A DNA stretch of 64,000 nucleotides from Oreohelix idahoensis (lineage: Eukaryota; Mollusca; Gastropoda; Stylommatophora; Oreohelicidae): the NCBI GenBank assembly GCA_024509875.1, contig JAMPIV010000296.1:79501-143500 (forward strand), given 5' to 3'. Shown in pieces: positions 34,036 through 44,053 of the stretch. The stretch's first letter is position 1. Each line of letters opens with the position of its first letter. The notes under the pieces are model-generated. The model was not told where the DNA came from and did not search any database. It saw nothing but the letters and a program-made list of their open reading frames with translations. Position numbers and translations under genes: made by a program.

Positions 34036-35644
34036 CTACCTCTGGCGCTTCAGTCGTAATCTCTCAGATCGTTGGTGCTGCGTATGATTCTTTCTGAGCG
34101 GCGATGCTTTGGGCTCAGATTCTGTAATAGGTACAACCCGGCTGGGGACCCTCTTGGTCGTCATGTTCATAGTCGTACGTTGTCGGGCTGGCTGTTGATG
34201 TGGTCGTGAAGATTTGTCTACTTGCGCAGCGTCGCTGCTTGCTTGTAACTTCTTCTTGTCAGTGCATGCAGCTGTCGACTTTATAGGGGGATTGCTAATG
34301 ACGTGTTTTAAACTCGTTTTGTGTTGACGGTGGCTTACATTCCCCACAATCTGCTTTAGATGAATTTCCTCTTCTGAACACTGATGTGCACTCCCTCCTA
34401 TCTGTTTAGGACGAGTTTCCTCCCCTAAACGTCGACCAATTTTCTCGGCGCCCTTAGGGTGACAGTTGTCACGGCCATCTCTTGGCTTGCACCCTAAAGG
34501 CAACCTAGTTGTTGCAGTACACTTCGGGAAAGAGCTCCTTGAGGGACAGGCGGATATCAAATGTTCAGTGGACTTGCACCCAAAGCATGGTTTCGGAAGC
34601 GGGCCTTGAAGGCATTTGGCTGCCATGTGGCCTGAGAACTCTCCACAATTGTAGCACTTCAACTTTGTAGGCTTTCTCTGTGCCATGAGTCGTCTCCTAC
34701 TACCCTTGCATTATTGACCGCCAATGCCGCATACATAGACTGCTTCCATGCCCTGGACAGATGGTTTGCTATTGAACTCATACTTTCTCGTTCCTTGCCA
34801 GATTCCTGAATCCCTTTCTGAAGATATTGGTTTGATGTACGAGTACATCAATACCTCCATCATCTGGCGTGATAAACCCCCATCCCCTGTGGACACTATA
34901 CCACTTGCAAACCCCTTGTCGCCCTGTCGGTGCAACTGCGTTTGTTGGTACTGTCAGCTCACAGCCTTCCTTGACAACAGCCTGACTCTCACATACACGA
35001 AGGTCTAGTTGAGGTTCCTGCTCACACACCCCCTCATCGTGCTTTGGCTGTTTCCGCGGTTGGCATGGTGCTTTCTTTCTTTGCACCTCCTCTTGTACTG
35101 GCGAACTGGTCTGTGATAGCTGTGCTAGCTGAGTCATTAGGAGAGATATTTCTGCTTCGAGTGCGTCCTTTTCAGTGTGGGCTTCTACACTGGCTACCTG
35201 CACTAGTGTATCAGGTGTTTTGCCTTCACCGAAAACAGCTTATTCCCTAGGCCCCTGACTCACGGCCTGGAAATTCCTAGTCATCTCATTGACTAGCTGT
35301 CGCTCACTGTACGCTTCTTTCACTATTTTGAGTAACTGCTCAGGGCTGGCCTTGGCTCCGCCACGTAGCCGTAATTCCCTAGAGACCATGGGTGTAACAT
35401 TATTCCAGATAACGTCCACCTTATCTTCTGCAGAAAATTGCGCTACCTTCCACGCGGCCTCTACGTCTTTTAAAAACTCTTGCCAAGTGGGACTTGCCTT
35501 TCCACCAAATCGCCTTACCTCCGGCACCTTTACGTATACTACCTTCACAGGCGCATTGCTCTTGCCCTCACTTTGCACTACTGGTGTTGGATCTGCATCC
35601 TCTCACTCCCCTCTGCTCGGAACACGTGTACTCCTTGAAGCCAT
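34036..35644 (-). pseudogene. Gag-like capsid fused to LIN28-like cold-shock domain and CCHC pair
   Basis: The frame opens at the ATG at 35644 (MASRSTRVPSRG). A capsid-like helical region spans about 35550-35240 (PTWQEFLKDVEAAW, VSRELRLRGGAKASPEQLLK). A short coiled coil follows near 35170. A cold-shock domain lies at about 34915-34714: GVCKWYSVHRGWGFITPDDG, DVLVHQTNI, GFRNL, then QGMEAVYVCGIGG. Two knuckles lie at 34656-34546: CYNCGEFSGHMAAKC, the linker LQGPLPKP, and CFGCKSTEHLISACP. A basic tail ends at 34036. GFRNL after the VHQ motif, the CKGSRRR join and the GPLPK linker are LIN28 hallmarks, not features of Y-box proteins or ordinary nucleocapsids. In-frame stops (near 35603, 35238 and 34712) and a frameshift near 34782 break the copy. 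No introns are present. Confidence 0.8.
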
Positions 35645-35716
35645 CCTGGTGCAAGACCGCACTGCTGGGTGTTTACAATATTTGTTCGTTTGCTGTTTGC
35701 TCGGTGTCACTGTCTG

Positions 35717-35738
35717 CCTATCCTGTCGACGACGCCAA
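35717..35738 (-). other. Primer binding site of the outer element
   Basis: On the minus strand TGGCGTCGTCGACAGGATAG begins two bases after the 5' LTR end. Its complement, ending GTCGACGACGCCA, looks like the acceptor 3' end of a tRNA; the GTCGTCG/CGACGAC acceptor pairing suggests tRNA-Ser. The tRNA identity is inferred from memory of typical animal tRNA-Ser sequences. Confidence 0.6.
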
Positions 35739-35739
35739 T

Positions 35740-35844
35740 TGTGACAGGGTGGGCGAGATGATGATGATGATGTTGTGACATGTGATCACCTTCTTGCACA
35801 CTCGCAACCGACCCGATCAACAATAAAACTGATTCTTAAGGCAG
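35740..35844 (-). repeat. 5' LTR of the outer element, distal part (split by the inner element)
   Basis: Matches 33424-33530. It is interrupted after GGCAG at 35840-35844, which is duplicated at 42735-42739 where the LTR resumes. Confidence 0.88.
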
Positions 35845-36907
35845 TGTCGTGGTTGAGTTTGATAATGATCCTCCCTTGCCACTAGAAATATCTATCAAAA
35901 AGGAATAAGTGACTGTCTCCTATAATCCAGAGTTATTACCTGCATCTCACTATTCAGTTTTAAAGTGAACAATCCACACCTGACATTATCTTACAGAAAT
36001 GACAGTTAATTTTGCTGACTCTTAACCCAATGGTAAGCATTCGTGGACTGATTCTACGCCTAATATCTGTTATTGTAAGTTTAACATTTAACCCATGATA
36101 AACCGTAACAGTTTAAGCACCACTTAATAGGCCGTAGACAGCGCTACCTTATCACTGAATAAATTACTAGGAGACGTCCTCAGAAATAAATTCACTTCCC
36201 TAACAGATATATATAAAAGCTAACATGAATCTAATATTATAATTATAAGATATGTCAACTCACCCCGAAAATGACTAGAACATAGGCAAACACATTCTAG
36301 TACTGTGTTAAAGTTTGCCTTATCTCATGATGGTCATCTACGGGCCAGGAAAATTTACGAATGTCTTTGTCTATTAAAACCAGTCTACTCTTATAGATCA
36401 CAAGGGACGCTCCCCCCGAACCTGGCCTGCATATTTCTACAGAAGTTCGGCGAAAGACGTAATCTAGAGTAAGACAAAAGAAATCGTGCGAAAGTTCCCC
36501 AGGTAGAGAAATGCATAACATTATGCTCTATCTTGTCTAGGGGCAAAAACCTAAAGACTGACCGCGGGTTTGTCTCCCCCTGTTTCCAGGATGCATAATA
36601 TTATGATCCGAAGCAGCGTTCTGGAAGCCAAACACAAGGGCCCTTTCGCTCGTGATCAAAGGTTTTAAACGTAAGAGATATTCCCCTGGTCAGACCAGGT
36701 GCGGCTTAGATAATATTATCGTTCGCTGACCGCTACAGGCGGGAACGTAACCAAACCTCGGGTGGGGTTTGAGAAGGTGAAAAAGTTTGGCCACGAAGGT
36801 AGAAAATGAAAGAAAAAGAAAATACAAAATGACGAGGAAAACCAGGACATTTAAAAAGTAATCAAATTATGGACAAGATGGTAAAATAGATTATCGGTCA
36901 CGTGACA
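35845..36907 (-). repeat. 3' LTR of the inner element (1,063 bp, short form)
   Basis: Matches the two ends of the 2,932-bp LTR at 39803-42734. It lacks about 1.87 kb corresponding to 39821-41690. The junction lies at about 35862 (GAGTTTGATAATGATCC). Confidence 0.88.
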
Positions 36908-36925
36908 AGTTCCCCCCCTTTTAAA
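36908..36925 (-). other. Polypurine tract of the inner element
   Basis: On the minus strand AAAGGGGGGGGAACT lies directly before the 3' LTR start. It overlaps the last codons of the 726-codon frame. Confidence 0.75.
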
Positions 36926-39101
36926 GTTCGAGGAATACGGACAAAAATGACAGTAATTTATCTTTTCCATCGATGTCCGTTACATGTCGTAAGAACCTTC
37001 TATAATCATAACCAAAATCGTATCCAATTTCTGTCAGTACTGTATGACTAGCTCCGAGTTCATTTCTTTTCTTCCCTCTGTCTAATAGACGTTCAGCGAA
37101 TGGGATTTTGCGAGGCCAGTCGGCGCTGACGCCCTTCGTTTCCGTGTGAACCTGATCTTGGTTCCACCATTCGCTGTGCCTGTTTATGGTCCGGAAAATT
37201 ATCCGCACCTGTTGTGGTTTTCGGCCCTGCCTGAACTCACTGGCCACTGCGTAGATAATCCGCCTGTTATGTGCAGTGTAATCATTGATGGGCTCAGGCT
37301 GCTTATGTATATATTTACCTGTCACGGGCGTGGCCTTGAATAACCCTTTATAGCTGCAGTCTATAGGGATTTTTCGCGCGCGTGTAACCCTAGTTGGTAA
37401 ATAAAGCCGTTCGTTGGCCGAAGAAATGCTAGCATTTTTCTTCTGCCTCTCCACACCTACTCCCCTGTTTCGGTGGGAGCATTGATCAATCTTCAGACCT
37501 GTGCCCTCTAAAGGTGGATCTGGATCTTTCCTTGCCTTGCCAGTCACAACTCTGGCTTGGTCAACGGAAATGATCAAGTTGCTCGGTAATGGCCTGGCGG
37601 AGGCGACTACTTTGCTGTCCATCAGTGGGGTTGCGACCACTGGAATAATGCGATTTGAATGAGAGAACTCAGCTGCCTGAAGCAGAGAGTAATCGATCGC
37701 ATTCTGGGGTTCTACTAAATCATAACAGATCTCCGTAGCTTCTATCCGTGTAGAAAGATAGGCAATATCTGCGAGTTGCAGAGTTTGTTGAGTCGCTTTA
37801 CCATTACTAGCATGACGTGAGCCAAGGCTCTCAACAATGGCTCCTTGTACAGTAGTAAGGCAGCTTTTCTCACTGTCTTCTGCCCTGAGAAGTGTGAGAG
37901 ACTCAAATGGAATACCAGGGATCCCTTCGCCTGGAACCCTGTGTCCACCATAAACGTCAACTTTGCCCTCCCCTGAGGAAGTTACTGGCGTCAGTTGAAC
38001 TTTGTCCTGCAATGCGAGATCCACTTCCTGGTTGACAGGCTCCGCAGACTGCATGCAAAAGACTGGACGGTTTGAGATCCCGTTAGATCGCGAAGTGTCC
38101 GAGAAAAAACTCTCGGTGTGTTTTTCCAAAGTTCCTTGGAACGGTTTGGAAAATTTAACCCTTTTAGCAGGCGACTTATTCTTACACCTTTTAAGCTCAG
38201 GGTGATAAGAGGAGCGGCCCCTCCTTTCTACGATCGCTGAGTTGGAGGGATGCGCCTCTGCATATGGTTTTTCGCTGTCCGGCCGGGAATCTTGCGAAAT
38301 ATAACGTGATAGGGTGTGGCTCCCTTTTCTCGACGTCACGTGTCGGTTAGGTGCTGCTCGGTCTGGAGCGTGAGAGGCTCGGGGTTCGCCGCTTGCCAGA
38401 CGGGAACAATCCGTATTACAATGCTTGTTAGCACCTGTCTCACCTTTGTGCAGTTTCCATGCCTGGGAACGTTGCGTAATTTTTCCCGTGGCTTTAGGTC
38501 TGCTGTCCCGACGTAAATTCTTTCCTTGTTTGGGCTTCGGATCCAAGTCCAAAGGAAAGTCAATTTTCTGGAGTTGGGGTTCGGTTTTAGCAGGCAAGTT
38601 TTCTTTCACGGGCGCAAGGTTTGCAGGGGCGTTGACCGTTAGGGGCAAAGTAGAAGGGGAAGTAGAGTGACTACATTTAGTATCTGTTTCCACCCTCCGA
38701 ATTTGGCTATCCAGTTCATTCATTCTGATTTGGTGTAGCCTGTCCCTTTCTTGTCGCTCTATTTCCAATTGCTTATCCCGTTCTTGTTGCTCCATTTCCA
38801 ATTGCTTGTCCCGTTCTTGTCTTTCCCTTTCCAATTGCTTGTCCCGTTCTTGTCTTTGCTTTTCCCTTTGCTTCTCATCTTCTATCACTTCTTCTACATA
38901 CTGTCGGGTGAATGCTTCACCCTCCCCAGTTTGTTTACAGAACCATGCCAAGATTAAACGGCTGTCAAACCAATTGTCTACCTCGTATTGATTCTGCAGG
39001 CTTACTGCAAATTCTAGAAAGGGCTGGATTTCGCTATCCTTGTACTCCATGTACTTAGCTACCTCGAGGGCAATCCTATGCACTTTATCTAGATCGGCCA
39101 T
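36921..39101 (-). CDS. Gag-like protein of the inner element, 726 aa, intact
   Basis: The start chosen is the ATG at 39101 (MADLDKVHRIALEVAKYME); an in-frame GTG lies seven codons upstream. Residues 1-70 are a helical segment. Residues about 72-137 are a highly charged coiled coil built on a RQERDKQLE decamer repeated four times, a layout common at the N terminus of retrotransposon Gag proteins in invertebrates. The rest is basic and Ser/Pro-rich up to about residue 450, then mixed, ending DKLLSFLSVFLEL. No CCHC knuckle, protease DSG/DTG or RT motif is visible. An uninterrupted frame between nearly identical LTRs suggests recent activity. The function as Gag is inferred from position and coiled coil only. 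Confidence 0.7.
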   Translation of the reverse strand: MADLDKVHRIALEVAKYMEYKDSEIQPFLEFAVSLQNQYEVDNWFDSRLILAWFCKQTGEGEAFTRQYVEEVIEDEKQREKQRQERDKQLERERQERDKQLEMEQQERDKQLEIERQERDRLHQIRMNELDSQIRRVETDTKCSHSTSPSTLPLTVNAPANLAPVKENLPAKTEPQLQKIDFPLDLDPKPKQGKNLRRDSRPKATGKITQRSQAWKLHKGETGANKHCNTDCSRLASGEPRASHAPDRAAPNRHVTSRKGSHTLSRYISQDSRPDSEKPYAEAHPSNSAIVERRGRSSYHPELKRCKNKSPAKRVKFSKPFQGTLEKHTESFFSDTSRSNGISNRPVFCMQSAEPVNQEVDLALQDKVQLTPVTSSGEGKVDVYGGHRVPGEGIPGIPFESLTLLRAEDSEKSCLTTVQGAIVESLGSRHASNGKATQQTLQLADIAYLSTRIEATEICYDLVEPQNAIDYSLLQAAEFSHSNRIIPVVATPLMDSKVVASARPLPSNLIISVDQARVVTGKARKDPDPPLEGTGLKIDQCSHRNRGVGVERQKKNASISSANERLYLPTRVTRARKIPIDCSYKGLFKATPVTGKYIHKQPEPINDYTAHNRRIIYAVASEFRQGRKPQQVRIIFRTINRHSEWWNQDQVHTETKGVSADWPRKIPFAERLLDRGKKRNELGASHTVLTEIGYDFGYDYRRFLRHVTDIDGKDKLLSFLSVFLEL

Positions 39102-39802
39102 TATATCAGGGTGAGCAAACACTATAGAAGAATAGAGCCTAGAGATCTTAGTTACCTAGTCAACTAGGTGCTGATTAACTTAATAGTCAATAAAATCTAG
39201 GCTAGCCTGGGAACTTTAAAAACAAGAAAGTTTGTAGCTACTCTGATCGACAAGCACAGACCCCAAAAAACTCCAAAAAATGTAAGTGATGTAAAACTTA
39301 TTACTATCACTTCACCCCAGTTCTGTCAGTACTAAGCTATTGAGAGGATTGGTTACTATCATCCGAATGAACACCCTCCCTTGGTACAGATGCGAGCTAG
39401 TAACTGACTATCTGTAGCTTCTTATCTCAGATTAAAGAGCTACTGCTGAAAAAATATTAACCCTTAAAAAAAATTGTTTCTGACTTTTACACTAATAGTC
39501 GTCAGATTTGTCAACCAAAAACTCAGCAGTGATACCATCAACCTTTACCAGCTGTCTCATGCGTAGCATGAACAATAAATGTAACTAAATATTTATGATT
39601 GCTGTGGAGAAAAAAAACGCTGTTCCGACTTCCACCCAAAAGAAATAGTTCGATATGTCTAGGGGAAAGAAATTCCTATAATCTGCCGAACACTAAACTC
39701 TAAGAATCAGAATAGAATCTTGTGAGAGATTCCTACCAGACTGCAACCTCATCTGTTGCGATTGCTGCAGATGTAGTTCAAATTCCGCGGCGAGACCCCA
39801 TT
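39102..39802 (-). other. Leader and primer binding site of the inner element
   Basis: The minus strand from about 39800 reads TGGGGTCTCGCCGCGGAATT, three bases after the LTR end. Its complement, TTCAAATTCCGCGGCGAGAC plus CCCA, resembles the T-loop and acceptor end of a tRNA. The tRNA species was not identified. The rest is untranslated leader. Confidence 0.6.
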
Positions 39803-42734
39803 TGTCGTGGTTGAGTTTGAGTGTAGAGTATTTGTCGAGTTGGACAACAGTAGTGAAATCGACAAGGGATAGTGGACTGACAGAGTTATAGATTACACTT
39901 TAGATAAGGTGTAAATAGGAGATGGACTTGAGACAACCTGGAAGAAGATTTATTCAAAGGATCTCTCTCTCCAGGCCTCAACTCACTTTTACTGTCTAAG
40001 CATGTCCGGCTCTCACTCTTTTCTCTTATCATACATAGAGATTCTAGTAAAGAGCTAAACAAGTTAATTATGGATGAAAAGGGTCGGGAACAGCGCATTA
40101 ATAAATGTGTAAACTTTATTAAAGAAGAAAAGCATGGAATTAATGCATATCATCATACACAGCATAAATTACATCAATAATCAAATATTCATCAATAGTC
40201 ATCAATAATCATATACACCAACAATAATGCAAATACACACCCACAAACACACACACCACCAACACTCATAAAACCTGTAGAACACGGAGAAAATAACTAA
40301 GCTGTCCGACAGAGGGTCCGCTTTCGGGGACCAAAGGCGCTAGCTCCAGAAAAGTGTCTTACCGATAAATATCCTTCAAGATGACTGAAGTGAAATACCG
40401 AACTTTCCTTGTCGGGCTAAACTTTGGTGACCCCTAATTGCGCGAGGGAACACTGGAAGACGTTGTTTATCTCCTGCTGACCAAATACGAACTGAGCGAC
40501 AGCCTGTCTGTTGTTTTTCGTGGGACCAAATGTGCTAGCTCCAGAAAGTGCATTACTCGTAGATCCTTCGTGAGGGACTAGCCTACAAAACTTTCTTGTT
40601 GGTGCTAAACGTTGGTGACCGCTACTCGCGAGAGGGGGGCTGGAACTCTGTCCATAGATGGCTGCTCATACGTGCGAGGTTTTAAGTATCCAGAAAATAC
40701 ACCAGAAGAAGTCACTTGAGGACAAAGAGTCCCAGGCGCGCTTATCCGGCGCTAGGCTCTGCTTGGCTGTAAATCCTGTTTAAACTGGTTTGGCTGTGGT
40801 TTGCTGAGTGCCCCGTTTAGGCACACAAAAGGCGGGTGATATGGAATTCTGCTAACGGCATGCTGGGCGGTTTTGATATTCTGGAAGCCGCAATGCTCTG
40901 GCTGGTAATCCAATAGGCGAGTAGAGAACTACTACTGCGTTTGGCGATTCCAGATTTTGCGTTGGCTCCGTTGCACTGCGTGAGCTTAACTTGGCGTTGA
41001 CAAAAAGGGGTTTTGATTCAGGAACGGGGTTGATGATTCGTTGCTAGATGTATACAGAAACCCTCTAGATCGAAGAGTATATGACTTTCTTCGCCTGACT
41101 GAAGTCTGCTCTAGCGATTCGGTCTCCCTGAAACTGAGACCCAAAAAGAGACACCCTTTTACTTCAAGCAAATAATAAATCACACTAACTTTATACAGAA
41201 AGTTTCGCTCCACTATGGGATTAAATTTATTGTAGTTATTGCTATGATAGTTTAGGGCTGTCTTTAACCATGTCTCCTGTTCCTTAAAAATATCAATTAT
41301 CAACACGCGCCCGCATAGGCTTAATATCTTTTGCACCCCCATGTAACTGTCATTAAATGTTCTGACAGCAAAATCTCCTCCTCTTCTCCCAATCTCAACA
41401 TACAGGAAACCTAACCTGTAGTTACAGTTAAAAGAATATGCTTATTCATCTTACAACATTAAATGAATTTACATAAACAGATTACAGCATTTGACATTAC
41501 ACAAATAAATCGTATGTCCCCTTTGGGGAAACAAAATATTAATATCCCACAAATGAGTACATAGAAAATGCAATGTTCTTGCTATAATAATACAGTTGTG
41601 GCTAAATCATAAGATATAATTATATCTATGCCTGGTGACTGCTTTCGGTGAAAGTTATAGACTAGTGTCTAGCCACACAAGTAAGCATAAAATGATCCTC
41701 CCTTGCCACTAGAAATATCTATCAAAAAGGAATAAGTGACTATCTCCTATAATCCAGAGTTATTACCTGCATCTCACTATTCAGTTTTAAAGTGAACAAT
41801 CCACACCTGACATTATCTTACAGAAATGACAGTTAATTTTGCTGACTCTTAACCCAATGGTAAGCATTCATGGACTGATTCTACGCCTAATATCTGTTAT
41901 TGTAAGTTTAACATTTAACCCATGATAAACCGTAACAGTTTAAGCACCACTTAATAGGCCGTAGACAGCGCTACCTTATCACTGAATAAATTACTAGGAG
42001 ACGTCCTCAGAAATAAATTCACTTCCCTAACAGATATATATAAAAGCTAACATGAATCTAATATTATAATTATAAGATATGTCAACTCACCCCGAAAATG
42101 ACTAGAACATAGGCAAACACATTCTAGTACTGTGTTAAAGTTTGCCTTATCTCATGATGGTCATCTACGGGCCAGGAAAATTTACGAATGTCTTTGTCTA
42201 TTAAAACCAGTCTACTCTTATAGATCACAAGGGACGCTCCCCCCGAACCTGGCCTGCATATTTCTACAGAAGTTCGGCGAAAGACGTAATCTAGAGTAAG
42301 ACAAAAGAAATCGTGCGAAAGTTCCCCAGGTAGAGAAATGCATAACATTATGCTCTATCTTGTCTAAGGGCAAAAACCTAAAGACTGACCGCGGGTTTGT
42401 CTCCCCCTGTTTCCAGGATGCATAATATTATGATCCGAAGCAGCGTTCTGGAAGCCAAACACAGGGACCCTTTCGCTCGTGATCAAAGGTTTTAAACGTA
42501 AGAGATATTCCCCTGGTCAGACCAGGTGCGGCTTAGATAATATTATCGTTCGCTGACCGCTACAGGCGGGAACGTAACCAAACCTCGGGTGGGGTTTGAG
42601 AAGGTGAAAAAGTTTGGCCACGAAGGTAGAAAATGAAAGAAAAAGAAAATACAAAATGACGAGGAAAACCAGGACATTTAAAAAGTAATCAAATTATGGA
42701 CAAGATGGTAAAATAGATTATCGGTCACGTGACA
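39803..42734 (-). repeat. 5' LTR of the inner element (2,932 bp, long form)
   Basis: Contains the full sequence of the short LTR plus 39821-41690. That extra segment holds a 118-codon minus frame (40986-41342) of unknown nature and no recognisable domain. Whether the long form is ancestral or carries an insertion cannot be decided from one copy. Confidence 0.82.
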
Positions 42735-43209
42735 GGCAGAGGCTGTATTTATTCATACAACCCAGTCAGTGACCAAGCGTATGAAACAAACATTAAACAA
42801 ATAAAACAAAGCAAACAACACAAAACAAAACAAAACACCCAGCCAGTGCTCGATTGCTAATCTAAATTAACTCACGTGTCATGTCTTTCTTCATCTTCTA
42901 CCCACACAGGGCGTGCCTAATTTAGTTTTCTCTCTGGGCGGCTCTTGCAAAATCCGGTCTTTCGCACGCTTACTCTCTCTTTATATAGGCCCTATGGCTA
43001 ATCGCTCATAAGAGTAGTGCGCGCGCAGTAATTGTGCCACTAAATAACACACGCGATGAATGCTCTAGAAGAAGCGAAAACACAAATATAACACACAACT
43101 ATTTCTAGGCTTTATTGTGGCCTAGTAATATATCTTCTTCTTGAAGATGTTGTGGTAGAGAGGCACTGAACCACGGAGACACTGGTGATGACAAGATGGC
43201 GCTGTCACA
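42735..43209 (-). repeat. 5' LTR of the outer element, proximal part
   Basis: Continues the LTR interrupted at 35844, starting with the duplicated GGCAG. It matches 33526-33997 and ends GCGCTGTCACA at 43209. Confidence 0.88.
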
Positions 43210-43275
43210 GTAATAAACTTCCTTTTGATGTACGTAATAAACTTCCTTTTGATGTACGTAATAAACTTCCTTTGT
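43210..43275. repeat. 24-bp repeat, right half of an array split by the LTR insertion
   Basis: About 2.7 units of GTAATAAACTTCCTTTTG plus ATGTAC. Two further units lie at 33371-33423. The unit is 8 codons long, inside the LINE frame. Confidence 0.85.
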
Positions 43276-43375
43276 GCACTGATCTTGTTCAGGACATCAT
43301 CATTAATTCTTCGTTGGTGTTTGGTCATCTTTATATCCTTTACATCTCTGTGGTCTACAAGGGCACTTCTGTCTT
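43210..43375 (-). mobile_element. LINE fragment, 5' continuation of the copy at 33090-33423
   Basis: The minus strand reads MTKHQRRINDDVLNKISAQR, then the 8-residue repeat KFITYIKR. This joins in sense to the 24-bp repeat and GKIDETRDKG segment at 33371-33300 once the LTR elements are removed. It is bounded on the other side by a plus-strand LINE tail. Confidence 0.65.
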
Positions 43376-43379
43376 GTTT

Positions 43380-43560
43380 ATTGAGAAAAAGGAAGGAGAC
43401 CTAAAGGAGGGAACTAGAAACAGATGTGAAAGAGATAAAGAAGAAATTGAAAGACTCTGAATGGATGGCACAGGACGGAGGGTAGGGAGGTAGGGACCTT
43501 GGTGTGAATTTGTTGAAAACCTTTGCTCCCCAGGGAGCTGAAAGGAAATGATAATAATGA
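43380..43560 (+). mobile_element. LINE 3'-end fragment
   Basis: GAAACAGATGTGAAAGAGAT, GGCACAGGACGGAGG, TTTGTTGAAAACCTTTGCTC, CAGGGAGCTGAAAGGAAATG and an ATAATAATGAC tail match the 3' ends at 31285 and 32270. Confidence 0.72.
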
Positions 43561-43565
43561 CAGTT

Positions 43566-43640
43566 ATGTACAACAGTTTATATATTCAACAGTTTATTTT
43601 TGCAACTATTTATATATGTAACAGTTTGTTGTTGTTGTTT
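43566..43640. repeat. Roughly 17-bp minisatellite, left part
   Basis: Units such as CAACAGTTTATATATTC and TAACAGTTTG. Similar units lie at 50092-50216, at the far side of the minus-strand LINE. Confidence 0.65.
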
Positions 43641-44053
43641 TGAAGTGGTGATGGGTGGAGAGCTGGCACTTAACAGCTGCCCGTTATTGCCTCTTCTCGT
43701 TCCATCTTGGTCTACTCTGTTCAACCTGAAAATTGGTTATAATTGGGGTACTTAGAGTCATTTTATTTACTAATTTTGTATTAAATTTAAATAACTATTG
43801 TCTTTTGCAGTTGCTGGTTTTAATTTATATTAGTATTTGTCATTTTATTTTCTCTTTTGTATTGTTTATACGTAACTATTGTCCTTTACGCTTGGTTCTA
43901 ATTTGTATTAGTATTTGTTCTTTTTCATTTTTTTTTTTTTTAACCTCGTCTTTCCTTGTCCTATGAGTAGTTAGTAAGTTTGCTAATTTTTCTGTGTTTT
44001 TTTTTTTTTTTTATGATTTAGTTCTTGTTGCTTAATTTCTAGTTGGGGACCTC

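Larger units (their letters stand above)
35845..42734 (-). mobile_element. Inner non-autonomous LTR retrotransposon inserted in the outer element's 5' LTR
   Basis: It is bounded by a perfect 5-bp duplication, GGCAG, at 35840-35844 and 42735-42739. Read on the minus strand the LTRs start TGTCACGTGACC and end CCACGACA. The internal region (36908-39802) has one long frame of 726 codons and no protease, RT, RNase H or integrase, so the element is non-autonomous. The LTRs differ by about 5 substitutions over the shared 1.05 kb but also by 1.87 kb present in only one of them. Confidence 0.88.
33424..43209 (-). mobile_element. Outer non-autonomous LTR retrotransposon carrying a LIN28-like module (contains the inner element)
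   Basis: Two LTRs of about 574 bp (33424-33997, and 35740-35844 plus 42735-43209) flank only 1.7 kb of internal sequence. Read on the minus strand the LTR starts TGTGACAGCGCC and ends TATCACA or TGTCACA. The flanking 4 bp are ATAA on the left and GTAA on the right, inside a 24-bp repeat unit, compatible with a short target duplication. The only coding remnant is a Gag-like frame with a cold-shock domain and two CCHC knuckles. There is no pol, so enzymes must come from another element. LTR divergence is about 14 substitutions in 570 bp. Confidence 0.85.

Noticed and set aside
34778..35203. Y-box protein as source of the cold-shock domain
   Set aside because: Y-box proteins lack paired CCHC knuckles and have a different segment after the VHQ motif; GFRNL and the following knuckles point to LIN28.
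36297..36521. 74-codon minus frame, repeated at 42124-42348
   Set aside because: Duplicated as part of the inner element's LTR. No recognisable domain.
35845..42734. Hidden pol in the inner LTR element
   Set aside because: I looked for YxDD, DSG/DTG, HHCC and DD35E patterns in both strands of the internal region and the long LTR and saw none.
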